Counted from the first letter of the stretch, positions 38,398-48,317 are shown. The stretch: 64,000 nt of DNA from Sarcomyxa edulis (GCA_009761415.1 QUOL01000002.1:496001-560000), one strand, 5' to 3'. The notes: a model not told the origin generated them from the sequence alone. Program-made: numbers and translations.

Positions 38398-38403
38398 TAT
38401 AAA
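38398..38403 (+). promoter_or_regulatory. TATA box of accessory gene IV
   Basis: TATAAA 42 bp upstream of the ATG at 38445 and only 39 bp after the gene III stop, so the genes are tightly packed. Confidence 0.6.
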
Positions 38404-38444
38404 GAGGGTGAATCAATTCCTCCGTACAGGTCACCACAGAGCCC

Positions 38445-39163
38445 ATGAAAATTATGGAACCCCTACACCAAGTCCTTTTGAACACTCTTGCCCAAGAGGC
38501 AGCAACGTTCGATATCCTTGATCGTGACGGAATGATTCACTATCTCAGGTGCCTCCTGCGCCCCGCTGTCGGCCTCGTTGCTGATTTTATATTCCGTGAA
38601 CTCGGGCCCGATGGCTACTTTGTAGCTTTAACTGGTCGCGAGAGGGTTCCCTACTACTGCAATGCGCAAATCGTGTTGCTCCTCGCGGTACGTTGGTCTA
38701 AACTCGACCCTTAGCGATCTTATCGTTTAACGGGTTTTCACTTGATCGGTAACAGGTCCATTTCCACAGCCAGTGGCAGGACCTGAACAAGCAGGACAGA
38801 CGTTTATACATGGTTCCGCCCGAGATGAATAGAACGATCAGCCATTTGCGCTTGATTTGTCGGGCTGTCCGAATTCAGCCAGCAAGCCCCATTCATTGGG
38901 AGGTCGAAGCCGTCCGAGCTCTTACCGAGCTTAGCATACGCGCCCTGGCAGCTTACGCGTCGGCTGAAGATGCCTTCGATTGGCCGGAGTACGAGAAGCC
39001 CGGGGTTGCCGCGTTGGAAAGCGCGATGACCAGATCGATCCGTCTCGATCTCCTCGAAAGGGTCGTACCTAAGCGCGTTGTCGTGGTCGAGGGGGAGTCC
39101 GAAGGTGCAGGATATAGCGACGCAGAGGACTGGCCAGGGTCGGAGGAGGAAACGACGGAGTAA
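38445..39163 (+). CDS. Accessory gene IV of the antisense cluster, unknown function
   Basis: Exons 38445-38687 and 38756-39163 (216 aa), with intron GTACGT…TAACAG. Exon 1 carries RDGMIHYLRCLLRPAVGLVA, again the cluster core, and ends AQIVLLLA. Exon 2 begins VHFHSQWQDLNKQDRRLY, has a Leu/Ala-rich helix (EAVRALTELSIRALAAYA), and ends in an acidic tail (DAEDWPGSEEETTE). An in-frame second Met at 38454 is an alternative start. Function unknown. Confidence 0.65.
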
Positions 39164-39205
39164 AATAACGCTCCCAGAATCATATGCCACTTATTGTAGT
39201 CTGCA

Positions 39206-39211
39206 TATAAA
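39206..39211 (+). promoter_or_regulatory. TATA box of accessory gene V
   Basis: TATAAA 55 bp upstream of the ATG at 39266 and 43 bp after the gene IV stop. Confidence 0.6.
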
Positions 39212-39265
39212 AAACCTCCCCGAATCGTTTGCTCCGTTCCTTAAGTCAGTAAAGTCCCATCAACG

Positions 39266-40201
39266 ATGTCCTTTATTCTCCGTTTGTCTGCAAATCGCTT
39301 TCCCGAGAATCCCCAGGATCCCGACCTCGAAAATGAGAGGTCTCCGACCACCATCTGGTCTCGGTCAATTCGTAGCCTCCTAGGCATCGTTCATCTCTCC
39401 GTAAATGGGAGGTGTCCGACGGACGTTCCTCTCGAGGAAAGGCTCTGGGTCAGGACCCTCCTCACCCGGATCGTCAATTACGTAGTAAGCGGCTCGCTTG
39501 TTTTTCCTTCATCGTTCCTCTTTCAACATCGTCCGTCCAGCATCAAGCTATGAAGCTCCGAGCCTCCGAGGCCATTAAATCAGGTTCTTGGGATACCATT
39601 CCAATTCCCGCTCAAGCCACCACTACCGTCGCCATGCTCGAGTTCTTTCTGAAGAACTTTGGTTTCGAGGGGGACTACGTTGCGGTCAACGTTAGGAACG
39701 TTGGGTATCTTTTATCGTCGGTGAAGAGCGAGATGGTTGCCCAGGCGCGTTTTACTTATTTCTTGGTTCTCATCCTTCGTTGATTTATTTCTTTTCGTCC
39801 TTTTCTAGGTCGGATACGTCGGAACCGCCCTGGATTTCGATGGATTCGAGTCGTCCGATGCGTACAACGGGTACGGCGTGCTTCCCGAAATGAAGCAGCA
39901 GCAAGTCAATGACCTGCTCAGATTGCGGGCGGCTTTCGTTCCCAATCCTATTCTTCCTGCTCCTCGATATCCTCTTGTCCCCTTCGTCGCGAGGTTTCCC
40001 GTGAAAGAGGGCTTTGAAGAGGTCCGTCTTCATGGAGACGTTCCCGATCCTCGTCTCGGAGGCCTCCACCAAGTTCATTTCGGCCCTGGAGCTTTCAGAC
40101 AGGTAGATCCTCGGAACGCTGCGACGCGTGGGAGAGGTCGCGGAGGGGCAAGGGCTAATCGTCGAGGAGCTGGAGCGGTGCCTGATACTACCATTCTGTA
40201 G
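39266..40201 (+). CDS. Accessory gene V of the antisense cluster, unknown function
   Basis: Exons 39266-39484, 39541-39735 and 39809-40201 (268 aa), with phases in agreement. Exon 1 has a weaker core (TTIWSRSIRSLLGIVHLS) and ends TLLTRIVNYV at the conserved intron position. Exon 3 starts VGYVGTALDFDGFESSDAY, resembling gene I's FGVAFDYIEADP. It ends with an Arg/Gly-rich tail (TRGRGRGGARANRRGAGA), which could bind nucleic acid. No known family was recognised. Confidence 0.6.
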
Positions 40202-40715
40202 ACCGTCCGATGAGTTTCCGATTCCTTGTCTCTTGTAAAATAAATGCCTGATAACAGGCGCATAATTCGTTCATAATTTTGCATAGTGTGAGGCCTAGCG
40301 TCTCGGTCTCCTTGTAAATCTGTAAAACGTCGTGAGTTGCATACTTTTATCATATCAGCGCATAATTGGGTTCGGTCTGCGTCAGTAGATCCGCTGGCCA
40401 GCCAGATCTACCGTCTCCGAACCCCGCATAGTCGTTTTCTTCCAATTTCTTTCGATCGTTTGTCGTCCGTGGTCTTTTCGCAGTATTTCGTCACTGTGTA
40501 CAGGAGAGCCGTCGCTCTCTATCCGTTCCGTTACGAGGTTATAAGCCCCATGCGCCTACCATACTATTCTTTCTTGCTTGTCTCGTATTTCGGTTCTTCG
40601 TATTTCTTCCTTTCGTGTTCTTCCAATTTAACGTTCGTATTTTGACTTCCAGGTTTTTATCGCTAATAGTGCGTAGCAGCATCTTTTTCCTCTACTCCTC
40701 ATAGACCACCATCCT

Positions 40716-40749
<34 letters not shown>

Positions 40750-40911
40750 TGAGCAGTTGTTTACCAAAGACCTTATTGTTTCGGCAATCGATTCGGCTTC
40801 TTTCCACGTGGCTGGAGATACCCGGGCTGAGATTCTTTTTTAAGAGAGGTCTTTTATTCTCGAAACCTCTTTTATTGACAGTATCTTCTTCGTCCATCAG
40901 GGTTCTTAGAT
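40202..40911. other. Gap in the accessory cluster with a 31-nt T run
   Basis: No supported gene. A homopolymer of 31 T lies at 40718-40748. On the retrotransposon strand it reads as poly(A), so it could be a captured cDNA tail or simple slippage. Short open frames here lack the cluster core. Confidence 0.4.
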
Positions 40912-42080
40912 ATGTCGTCCACCACTGGTGCTTTTTCAGGGAAGTTTAATAGGTCGATCACGGGTTTGCCATATTCCTTCATCGTCCATAGTTGGTTTGA
41001 TAACAAGCTTTTTGTTCAGATATTCTGGATGGCACCGTCGCACAGCCTCTCTTGTCCGCCCTTTCTGGTGATACTGATTTGCGAACCCTCTCCGCTGCTC
41101 AGCGAAGCGCCCTTATATCGACTAGACGAATTCCCGGTTCGCTTTTCGGCGTTTACAGGCAATTAATGCCTGATCGTATCACGAAGTCGTCGAAAGAATT
41201 GAGGTCCATGATGTTCACCCTTTTATCGATCGGTTATCCTAGGGCTCCGCCAGCCTATTTCCACAATTTTCCAGAATTGAATTCGTCCGTTATAAAGTTC
41301 ATCAATAACTTTCCCTATGTTCCCGACTTTCTTCTCGAGGCCATTTCGTATAATCTTCCGCGCACCGTGGCCGTTGCTAATTTCGATCCTGAGTTTTCGA
41401 GCGACGAGTTGGCCGATTCTTGTAAGTACTCTTCTCGCGCCCGTAAGCCGGTCATTTAAAGTTGCCCGTGTCCGAATGGTCGTAGCTGCTAGCGATGTCG
41501 AGCCCCAAAGTGACTCTCCGGGGAGGGAACAGACCAGCCAACCTACCCGTCGGTTGAGAAAAGTTACAGGCTTCCCCGTACCCAAAATCACCGTCCTCCC
41601 AGCAGCTGAAGCTTATCGAACACTTTCTTCAGCGAAACAGGATAGAGCATCCAGGAAGAACCGCCTCTTTTTTATCCGAGCCAGAGTCAGTCTTTCCCCA
41701 TATCTCAGCCTATGTTTTCAAGTCATTGACCCCATCTTTTACCCTCTTCAAGGACTACCGATGTTCCGAATGTATTCGTAATGACGTTTCTTGCCCCGGT
41801 TTCAGGTCTCAAGCATGCGACTTCTGTGAAGGGAAGCAGTCCGCATGCAATCTCGTAGGTGGAGAGGATAACCTCAGTGAGCCTTCTCCCTGTAGTGACG
41901 GACACAACTGCAACCATAGAAATTCTTTCCCCTTTTGTAGGCGAATTAATGGCTCGCGCTACCGGCTGCATCAAGGTCCTAAAAAGGCCCGAAGTCGTTT
42001 CCAGCGAGGCGTCCGGTGAGATTAAGACATCGGCGAACCCGACTGCTAGTTCGTCAGCCCTTCCCCCCCTTCGTAACCAT
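40912..42080 (+). pseudogene. Accessory gene VI, 5' part, with Cys-rich motif
   Basis: Proposed exons 40912-40927, 41020-41421, 41486-41685, 41753-41858 and 41941-42080, continuing at 48608 beyond the TIR insertion (398 aa in total). All phases agree, though the first 16-nt exon is the weakest part. Exon 2 encodes a helical region (RSALISTRRIPGSLFGVYR, FINNFPYVPDFLLEAISY). Exon 4 has a Cys cluster, RCSECIRNDVSCPG then ACDFCEGKQSAC (C-x2-C-x5-C…C-x2-C-x6-C), probably metal-binding. No TATA box was seen. It is tail-to-tail with pol. Confidence 0.55.
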
Positions 42081-42082
42081 TA

Positions 42083-42161
42083 ATGCCAGCTAGTATAGTA
42101 TTACTTTTCCCCACATGTGTGGTAAAAGTGAAGTGTATAAAATGCCACAAAATAGTACTTC
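42083..42161. repeat. Left terminal inverted repeat of the TIR element
   Basis: Inverse of 48530-48607 with very few differences (for example CTAGTATAG against CTAATATAG near the tip). Similarity then decays into AGTA-rich sequence. Confidence 0.8.
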
Positions 42162-42317
42162 ATTTGAAGTATTGCTTTTTTTACTTTATACTTGACTGAA
42201 ACTGAAGTAAAAGGGCTAGTATTACTATACTTTTCAATTACTACCAATCACTTTTAATGAAGTATTACTTGGTTTTTACTACAGTTTTACTTTATAGTAA
42301 AGTAAAACTATCAAAAA

Positions 42318-42389
42318 ACAAGTGTTTTCAAGGAGAATTGAACCAAAGACTTTATATTATATAATCAATTATCTACATCACTTACCACT
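42318..42389 (-). ncRNA. Second tRNA-derived sequence, split by the chromovirus
   Basis: Reading the minus strand from about 47940 to 47923 and then 42384 down to 42318 (chromovirus removed) gives TAGTGTAGTGG (A box) and GGTTCAATTCT (near B box), very like the copy at 48318. It faces outward toward the left end. The CCACT target lies within its A box. Confidence 0.45.
42385..42389. repeat. Target-site duplication CCACT, left copy of chromovirus
   Basis: CCACT directly before the TGTAAG terminus, repeated at 47923-47927. Confidence 0.9.
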
Positions 42390-42540
42390 TGTAAGCCTAG
42401 CTTACCAATGTTACACATGTTTGGCTACGACCTTGATAGTTACGACTCTCGCATGTATCAGTTCTTTACCTTTTAATACACGCTCTGTTTCATTTTATCT
42501 TCGTTCCTCCCTCAGTGAAGACCACCACGGTTGTCTTACA
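42390..42540 (+). repeat. 5' LTR of the chromovirus
   Basis: 151 bp with TGTAAG…CTTACA termini. Differs from 47772-47922 at an ATG/ACG and a GCATG/GCGTG position. Confidence 0.92.
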
Positions 42541-43018
42541 CTTTTTTTTAAAATCGTATTCAGATCGTCTACCGCTGGAAACTTTTTTCACACGATTCGG
42601 CCAAATTTGGACCCGGCGTGTCGATTTTGCTTCCGCGGCATCTTTTAAACACTTCTGCTCCCGTTTCTTTCTCATCTCCTTATCATCCTCTGATCTTACC
42701 ACGATCAACTCCCGACGTCTGTCTTCTGATTGACTTCTGTACCCCTCTGCCCAGTTTCCGAACGTTTTCACACGCATATATCGACCTGTCGTTGCCACAC
42801 TGGCATCTTCCCGATCCCGTTCGTCGAGTTGTTCATCCAACTCATCCTCGACTTCCTCTCGACTTCCTTCCCTGACACCGTCTCCTGAACGTCCTGCACG
42901 ACTCCCCAGCCCTGCTCGAAACTCCCGTCCCCGCCAAGTACCGACTACCTCAGATTCTTCAGGATCTGACTCCGACTCTCATCCCTGTTCCATTTCCTCG
43001 AACGTACCTTGCCAAAGC

Positions 43019-46000
43019 ATGTCCGCCTTCTCTAAACTCGCTTCTCGCGACGCTGTCGTCTCCCAACTCGCACCTACTTCCGCTCCCACTATGTCCGCCG
43101 GTGACGTCACGCCTGCCGTGTACAGTCGCTGGGAAACTATGTGCAAGCGGTACTTCGCAACTAAGAAGGTACCCGCCGACGAAAAAGTTAGTCGCATAAT
43201 CTACAATCTCGAATCCCCCGCAATGATCGAGTGGATCATTGTCGAAGAAACCAAGCTCCTCGCCATGACGTTCACGGAGTTCTGTGTCGCTTTCAAAGCT
43301 GAGTGGTTCCCCAAGAACTGGGAGGACAATATCCGCGGCAGAATGATCGAGATGCAGGGACAACGCCCTTTCTTCGAATGGCAGTACGCCGTTCGTGCCG
43401 ACAACTTGCTTTTAATAGGTACCGAGGATCATGTGAAAGAAACCGACCTGCGTAAATTTTTATTCGATCGCATCAACCTCGAACTCCGCACCGCATACAA
43501 AAAGAACGACAAGAAAAGCGAGATTTCCGATATCACTAAACTCAACGCGTGGATTGAGGAAGTCCGTACCCTCGACGACGAAATCGCAAACGATAAGGTT
43601 AAAGCAAAATCCTACTGGGTTGCCGCGATGAAAGACGACGATAAGAAATCCTCTAAACCAACCAACGCTTCCAAGAAGACCGCCGCTACCTCTTCTACTT
43701 CCAACAACACTGCTTCTTCTTCTAAGTCCGGAACACCTGCCGTCCCCGTTTCCCGCCCCCCCAAAATCACCGACGAGGAACGCCGTCTCATCAACGAGAA
43801 CAACGGCTGCCTGAAATGTCGTCGTTTGTATACCGACCACTGGGCCAAGGACTGTGAGGAGGAGGCTCCTTCCGGTACCGACTACGCGCCTATCACCGCC
43901 GCTACCGCAGCCGCCGCTAAATCCGCTTACCTGCTTTTGCAGGGCAAAGCCGGCACAATGAAGGTTAACGCTGTGTTTGGTAACGTTGAGGAGGACGCAG
44001 GATCGTCCAGGGCTTCTTCCGCTTTTGACGAAGACTCTGGTGATTCTGAGCCTCTTGATGAGTACGTTCTCCCCCCTTCTCCTTCTAATCTTTTGAAGCC
44101 GTTGTGGTGGCGCTCCCGTATCAACCATCCTTCTTCCATTGATTCACCCGTGATCAATGCTCTTATTGACACCGGCTGCCCTACAGTTTTGATTTCGCCT
44201 AAACTCGTCGCCTCCTTGGGGCTTGACGTCAAAGCGTTACATGAACCGCTCGTTGTTTCTGCAGCTTATTCGAAGGATGGAAAGAAAGGTTCCCAGGTTT
44301 CACTCTCTCAGTTTGTACGCATCTCTGTATGTTCCGACGATTACGCATTCCAATCCAAATCCTGTTACGCCGTTATCTGTCCCGGACTCCACACCCCGTT
44401 GATTTTGGGGACCTCCTTCATTGGCCACAACGCAATCGTCGTCGACGTCGATCGTCGAACGGCCTGTCTGAGGGGGACCACTCATGACCTGTTAAACCCA
44501 CCGGATCCAACGCTCGCACGTAAAGACCCCTCCAAGGGCAAGTCTCCACGGGCTCTGAGACGCGAGTGGCTCGCGACAGCGAAAATCTTGAAGGACCAGA
44601 CGCGTCTTGCGCTCGAACAACGTTTCCTCCGTGACGAGATCAAAGACCGGGTTGAGAGCGCTTGCGATCCCGTTGTGGGGATTCCCGTCGTCGCCTACGT
44701 CCGTACCCGGATTACACAACTCGCGGAGCTGGAACGACTTGCGAAACTCGATGCAAAACTCAAAAAGAAACATGCCGACCGCTTTCCTACCGATATACCA
44801 CACACTAGCGAATTGCCTGACGATGTCCTTCATCGGATAGTGGTCAACGACGACGCGAAGAAAATCCGTGTTGCTCGCGCATATACATGTCCCCGAAAGT
44901 TCCGGGAATCCTGGCGTATACTCATAGAACAACATGCAAAAGCGGGTCGTATTCGTCCTTCTTCTTCGCAATATGCCTCCCCCTCGTTTATTATACCTAA
45001 GGCCGACGCCGCCGTCTTGCCGCGTTGGGTTAATGATTATCGACTTCTAAACTCCGTCACCGTCCCTGACAACTATCCCCTGCCACGGATTGAGGACATT
45101 CTTGCGGACTGTGCCAAAGGCAAGATTTGGGGAAAGATCGACATGACCAACTCTTTTTTCCAAACTCGGATGCACCCTGATGATATAAAGTATACCGCCA
45201 CTCTCACGCCTTTCGGTCTTTGGGAGTGGGTTGTTATGCCTATGGGTCTTCGTAACGCACCGGCTACGCATCAACGGCGAGTCATGCTCGCCTTGAAGAA
45301 ATATATCGGAAAGATATGTCATGTTTACCTCGACGACATCATTATCTGGTCGAATACTGTCGAGGAACACGAAATCAATTGTTCCCTAGTCCTCTCCGCT
45401 CTCGCCGACGCTCACCTCTACTGCTCCGTCAAGAAAACGAATCTCTTTTGCACTGAAATTGATTTCCTCGGACATCATATCTCTGCTCGTGGAATCGAGG
45501 CCGACTCTGCTAAAGTCGAGCGTATTGTTAACTGGCCTACCCCGAAAACAGCTAAAGACATTCGGATGTTCCTGGGTCTCGTGCGTTACCTCTCTTCGTT
45601 CTTGCCTGCCCTCGCGGAACACACCTCTATCTTGACACCCCTCACGACGAAGGAATGCAACAGCCATTTTCCCCCTTGGACCGACGAACATCAGGCTTCC
45701 TTTCAAGCCGTTAAGGATCTCGTTGTCAGTCGAGAATGTCTAACCACGATCAATCACGACGATCCTGGGGACAACCACATTTTTGTGACATGCGACGCTA
45801 GCGGTTTGCGGACCGGTGGCGTTATCAGTTTTGGTCCCACTTGGGAGACCGCCCGTCCCGTCGCATTCGACTCCATGCAATTCACCGGCGCCCAGTTACA
45901 CTACCCAGTTCATGAACAGGAGATGCTCGCAATCGTCCGCGCCTTGAAGAAATGGCGCGTCGATTTGCTCGGCTCTCATATCACCATTGTTACCGACCAC

Positions 46001-47686
46001 CGAACTCTTGAAAATTTCGACACACAGAAAGATTTATCGCGTCGACAGGCTCGCTGGATGGAATTTCTCTTGCAATACGACTACACCATCCGCTACGTCC
46101 CCGGGGAAGATAATACCGTCGCGGACGCCTTGTCTCGCACCGATATTCCGGACGTGACTGTTGCACAGGACGTCACCGTTGGTGCTTTGTTCAACGTCGC
46201 GAGCGACCCTTCACTGCTCACAGGCATCAAAGACGGCTACAAATCCGACCCTTTCTGCAAAAACTTGTTCGACGACATTGCTTCCGGTAAAATCGATCAC
46301 AAGAGTGGCGTACGTTTGAAGGACGGATTACTGTTCTTGGGCGATCGACTCGTCATTCCTCGCTCCAGTTCCTTGCGCGATTCTTTGTTTCACATGGCGC
46401 ACGACGCGTTAGGGCACTTCGGAGGCGACAAATCTTACGCCGCACTTCGCAACGATTACTATTGGCCCAATATGCGACGTGATCTAGTCGATTTTTATGT
46501 CTCTTCTTGCCCGGATTGTCAACGAAACAAAGGGCGGACGGCTAAGCCTTCCGGCCCACTACATCCCCTTCCCATTCCCGACGGTCGTCTTGACTGCATC
46601 ACCATGGACTTCGTAGGACCACTACCTGAAGAGGGCGGTTTCAATTGTCTCATGACCATCACTGACCGCCTCGGGTCCGACGTTCAAATCGTACCGTGCC
46701 GAACCGACTCTACAGCTCAACAGATTGCCGGTTTGTTTTTCGACCGGTGGTACTGCGAGAATGGCTGCCCGCTCGAGATTATCAGCGATCGTGACAAGCT
46801 CTTCATTTCGAAATTTTGGACCGCTTTAATGGCTCGCGCTGGGATCAAACATCGTTTGTCAACTTCGTACCATCCCCAGACCGACGGCTTGTCTGAACGT
46901 TCTAACAAAACGGTCATCCAGGCCATCCGCTTCCACGTCGAGCGAAACCAGCACGGATGGTCTACTTCCTTGCCCGCCGTCCGTTTCCACATTATGAACA
47001 CTGTTAACGCTTCAACAGGATTCTCTCCCTTTCAATTGAAAACCGGGCGTTCACCTCGTCTATTGCCTCCCTTGTTAAATGGTCTCATCCCGGAATCGCT
47101 GGAGGATTCCGACGCACTCGCTATACTTGAAAGACTACAGATCGACGTCCTCGAGGCCAAAGACAATCTCACCGGAGCCAAAATCGAACAAGCCCATCAC
47201 GCTAACAAGTCCCGCGCTCCCGAGCACGTCTTCTCCATTGGTGACAGGGTCTTATTGACAACAATCAATCGGCGACGCGAGTACATGCAAGCTAAAGATG
47301 GACGCGTCGCGAAGTTCATGCCACGCTTCGATGGTCCCTACACAATCCTCGATTTCCACCCCGAGACATCCAACTACGTTCTCGATCTGCCCAACTCCCC
47401 AAATATCCACCCTAATTTCCACGCTTCTCAACTAGAACATTTCGTCGAAAACGACCCTGTTCGTTTCCCTCATCGAGAGCATTCACGCCCTGGTCCGATC
47501 GTCACTCCCTCCGGACAGACGGAGTTTTTCATCGATAAAATTCTCGACGAACGCCCACGCGGCAAGGGTCGCCAGTATCTCGTACGCTGGGTTGGCTACG
47601 GAGCCGAAGACGATTTGTGGCTTGCCGGAAAGGAGTTGGACGACACCGTTGCTCTTGACGTATGGGAAGCCTCAAAGGCTACTTGA
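43019..47686 (+). CDS. Chromovirus Gag-Pol polyprotein with chromodomain
   Basis: Single 1555-aa frame with no stop. Order: Gag (to about residue 260), a zinc knuckle CLKCRRLYTDHWAKDC with a C-x2-C-x6-H-x4-C spacing (about 264-279), aspartic protease ALIDTGCPTVLIS (about 381-393), reverse transcriptase with DYRLLNSVTVPDNYPLPRIE and YLDDIIIW (about 770), RNase H (VTCDASG at about 925, TDHRTLENF), integrase H2C2 finger (HDALGHFGGDK…CPDC), D-D-E core (MDFVGP, ISDRDKLF, DGLSERSN), and a C-terminal chromodomain (QYLVRWVGYGAEDDLW). The chromodomain directs integration to marked chromatin in this group. All catalytic residues seem intact, so the element is potentially active. The one-frame gag-pol implies processing, not frameshifting. 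The ATG at 43019 is the first in this frame. Confidence 0.95.
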   Translation: MSAFSKLASRDAVVSQLAPTSAPTMSAGDVTPAVYSRWETMCKRYFATKKVPADEKVSRIIYNLESPAMIEWIIVEETKLLAMTFTEFCVAFKAEWFPKNWEDNIRGRMIEMQGQRPFFEWQYAVRADNLLLIGTEDHVKETDLRKFLFDRINLELRTAYKKNDKKSEISDITKLNAWIEEVRTLDDEIANDKVKAKSYWVAAMKDDDKKSSKPTNASKKTAATSSTSNNTASSSKSGTPAVPVSRPPKITDEERRLINENNGCLKCRRLYTDHWAKDCEEEAPSGTDYAPITAATAAAAKSAYLLLQGKAGTMKVNAVFGNVEEDAGSSRASSAFDEDSGDSEPLDEYVLPPSPSNLLKPLWWRSRINHPSSIDSPVINALIDTGCPTVLISPKLVASLGLDVKALHEPLVVSAAYSKDGKKGSQVSLSQFVRISVCSDDYAFQSKSCYAVICPGLHTPLILGTSFIGHNAIVVDVDRRTACLRGTTHDLLNPPDPTLARKDPSKGKSPRALRREWLATAKILKDQTRLALEQRFLRDEIKDRVESACDPVVGIPVVAYVRTRITQLAELERLAKLDAKLKKKHADRFPTDIPHTSELPDDVLHRIVVNDDAKKIRVARAYTCPRKFRESWRILIEQHAKAGRIRPSSSQYASPSFIIPKADAAVLPRWVNDYRLLNSVTVPDNYPLPRIEDILADCAKGKIWGKIDMTNSFFQTRMHPDDIKYTATLTPFGLWEWVVMPMGLRNAPATHQRRVMLALKKYIGKICHVYLDDIIIWSNTVEEHEINCSLVLSALADAHLYCSVKKTNLFCTEIDFLGHHISARGIEADSAKVERIVNWPTPKTAKDIRMFLGLVRYLSSFLPALAEHTSILTPLTTKECNSHFPPWTDEHQASFQAVKDLVVSRECLTTINHDDPGDNHIFVTCDASGLRTGGVISFGPTWETARPVAFDSMQFTGAQLHYPVHEQEMLAIVRALKKWRVDLLGSHITIVTDHRTLENFDTQKDLSRRQARWMEFLLQYDYTIRYVPGEDNTVADALSRTDIPDVTVAQDVTVGALFNVASDPSLLTGIKDGYKSDPFCKNLFDDIASGKIDHKSGVRLKDGLLFLGDRLVIPRSSSLRDSLFHMAHDALGHFGGDKSYAALRNDYYWPNMRRDLVDFYVSSCPDCQRNKGRTAKPSGPLHPLPIPDGRLDCITMDFVGPLPEEGGFNCLMTITDRLGSDVQIVPCRTDSTAQQIAGLFFDRWYCENGCPLEIISDRDKLFISKFWTALMARAGIKHRLSTSYHPQTDGLSERSNKTVIQAIRFHVERNQHGWSTSLPAVRFHIMNTVNASTGFSPFQLKTGRSPRLLPPLLNGLIPESLEDSDALAILERLQIDVLEAKDNLTGAKIEQAHHANKSRAPEHVFSIGDRVLLTTINRRREYMQAKDGRVAKFMPRFDGPYTILDFHPETSNYVLDLPNSPNIHPNFHASQLEHFVENDPVRFPHREHSRPGPIVTPSGQTEFFIDKILDERPRGKGRQYLVRWVGYGAEDDLWLAGKELDDTVALDVWEASKAT

Positions 47687-47771
47687 ATTTTTTTTATTTT
47701 TATTCTCCCCCTCTTTCCCCCTCCCCGCTTTATTCTAAAAGGTCACTCTAATTTTTTACGGTACGGATGAG

Positions 47772-47922
47772 TGTAAGCCTAGCTTACCAACGTTACACAT
47801 GTTTGGCTACGACCTTGATAGTTACGACTCTCGCGTGTATCAGTTCTTTACCTTTTAATACACGCTCTGTTTCATTTTATCTTCGTTCCTCCCTCAGTGA
47901 AGACCACCACGGTTGTCTTACA
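47772..47922 (+). repeat. 3' LTR of the chromovirus
   Basis: 151-bp partner of 42390-42540, followed by the CCACT duplication. Confidence 0.92.
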
Positions 47923-47927
47923 CCACT
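47923..47927. repeat. Target-site duplication CCACT, right copy of chromovirus
   Basis: Right partner of 42385-42389. Confidence 0.9.
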
Positions 47928-48011
47928 ACACTATAAGTGCTTAAACAAGTTATGATCATGGTGGATTATATACCACCTCTAAACTAGGATCAAACATATA
48001 ATTAGGACACT

Positions 48012-48051
48012 CCAGGTTAGGGTAAGCAGCAAGCTGCTTACCCTAACCTGG
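48012..48051. repeat. Perfect 19-bp hairpin with telomere-like stem
   Basis: 48012-48030 is the exact inverse of 48033-48051, separated by AA. The stem contains GGTTAGGGT. It lies in the TIR element beside the TTAGGG-like array. Confidence 0.9.
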
Positions 48052-48078
48052 ACTAAGTATGTGTTAATGACTAGGATG

Positions 48079-48227
48079 TTAGCAGTTAGGGTTAGAGTTA
48101 GGGTTAGGTTAGGGTTATGGTTAGAATAGGATCATAAATAAGAAAAAAACCAGAATTAATAAGGTTAGGAGGTTAGGGTTAGGGGTTAGGTGGTTAGGGT
48201 TAGGTTAGTTAGGGTTAGGGTTGTTGC
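48079..48227. repeat. Interstitial telomere-like TTAGGG repeats
   Basis: Two clusters of TTAGGG and variants (TTAGGGTTAG, GGTTAGGTTAGGG, GGTTAGGAGG) around 48087-48130 and 48160-48227, interrupted by AT-rich sequence. TTAGGG is the usual basidiomycete telomere repeat. Here it is inside a transposable element, not at a chromosome end, since genes continue on both sides. Confidence 0.85.
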
Positions 48228-48317
48228 GTAGAGATTAAGATATATTTAAGTAATTTAATTGATGATAAACCAATTTGATGCTAGGTATATATTCCCTTAT
48301 AATTAATACATTTTTAA

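Larger units (their letters stand above)
42390..47922 (+). mobile_element. Chromovirus (Ty3/gypsy), full length, 5533 bp
   Basis: Two 151-bp LTRs (42390-42540 and 47772-47922), each starting TGTAAG and ending CTTACA, flank one long polyprotein gene. The 5-bp duplication CCACT lies at 42385-42389 and 47923-47927. The LTRs differ at two seen bases, both CpG-type transitions. The element is inserted in a tRNA-like segment of the TIR element. No TGG-type primer site directly follows the 5' LTR; the first TGG is about 36 nt inside. Confidence 0.93.

Noticed and set aside
40628..40897. 89-codon minus-strand frame with a poly-Lys run
   Set aside because: The lysines come from the 31-nt T run; the rest shows no domain.
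43460..44128. 222-codon minus-strand frame
   Set aside because: Shadow of the chromovirus polyprotein on the opposite strand.
48079..48227. Telomere-like repeats as a chromosome end
   Set aside because: Genes and a retrotransposon continue on both sides, and the repeats are degenerate and inside a TIR element.
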